64,000 nucleotides of DNA from assembly GCA_031292355.1 (NCBI GenBank), contig JARLHI010000058.1:1-64000 (forward strand), written 5' to 3'. The position numbers and the translations under genes are program-made. This document shows, piece after piece, positions 63,946 to 64,000 of this stretch (its first letter is position 1; every line of letters begins with the position of its first letter). Below the pieces are notes generated by a model, which saw only the letters and a program-made list of their open reading frames with translations, did not search any database and was not told the origin of the DNA. Source of the stretch: Candidatus Obscuribacterales bacterium (GTDB lineage Bacteria > Cyanobacteriota > Vampirovibrionia > Obscuribacterales > Obscuribacteraceae).

Positions 63946-64000
63946 CTATTTTAATTTGTCTAATTCATCCTGGATGCATTTGGTATCTGTCACTCCAAGC
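63946..64000 (-). CDS. 3' end of a paralog of the 3003-3836 gene (cut by window end)
   Basis: The minus strand from TAG at 63946-63948 encodes LGVTDTKCIQDELDKLK before the stop, identical in its last 17 residues to the 277-residue protein of 3003-3836, while the DNA differs at third positions. The rest lies outside the window. Confidence 0.8.
   Translation of the reverse strand, partial: LGVTDTKCIQDELDKLK

Noticed and set aside
1..64000. CRISPR array, prophage, integrase or intact insertion sequence
   Set aside because: No regularly spaced repeats with unique spacers and no transposase, integrase or phage structural motif was seen in any frame.

Overview
The window looks like chromosomal DNA (roughly 47-48% GC by eye, standard code, ATG/GTG/TTG starts, Shine-Dalgarno sites) of a Gram-negative-type bacterium. 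My best guess is a non-photosynthetic relative of Cyanobacteria (Vampirovibrionia/Melainabacteria, order Obscuribacterales). The reasons are the many large secreted or repeat-rich proteins (LysM, TPR, Gly/Asp/Asn-rich repeats), a CP-W/CxxC/YRR N-terminal domain, three-fold jelly-roll proteins and several paralogous helical-repeat families. This is inference from protein style; no 16S, ribosomal protein or other marker gene is present.

Layout. 1-8 kb: end of a huge Thr/Pro-repeat protein, then hypothetical and secreted proteins. 8-16.5 kb: lipoprotein and TPR protein pair, ABC exporter, aldo/keto reductase, a decayed strip with 25-bp tandem repeats and a TolB-propeller remnant, then folP-folK. 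17-28 kb: a metabolic and stress island (DUF1348-type NTF2 protein, Dps, LysR, alpha/beta hydrolase, three short-chain dehydrogenases, an epimerase, two TetR regulators, a PDZ plus lethal-factor-like metallopeptidase, a quinone-oxidoreductase-like enzyme). 28-40 kb: LysM protein, transglutaminase-like/GH5 pair, pilus-N-domain protein, jelly-roll protein, P-loop kinase-like protein, Fpg/Nei glycosylase, SPFH protein. 40-50.5 kb: toxin with a C39/papain-like C-terminus and putative immunity gene, patatin, two unlisted micro-membrane-protein genes sharing a promoter/operator design with the patatin gene, an HExxH effector-like protein, and a VapBC-type pair. 50.5-64 kb: helical-repeat paralogs, acyltransferase, and the Ro60 locus; the window ends inside a paralog of the gene at 3003-3836.

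The most interesting locus is 55752-58615. A Ro60 (TROVE plus von Willebrand A) gene is followed, with no protein between, by two tandem non-coding RNAs. Each folds as a circularly permuted tRNA (T-arm, acceptor stem closed by a tetraloop, D-arm) mounted on a two-part Ro-binding-like stem. These are YrlA-type bacterial Y RNAs. A conserved-looking gene of unknown function follows. The second-best system is a small regulon: patatin-like phospholipase and two paralogous 34- and 51-residue membrane proteins, each transcribed from a TTGACA promoter whose spacer is filled by a TAGAC-N5-GTCTA operator.
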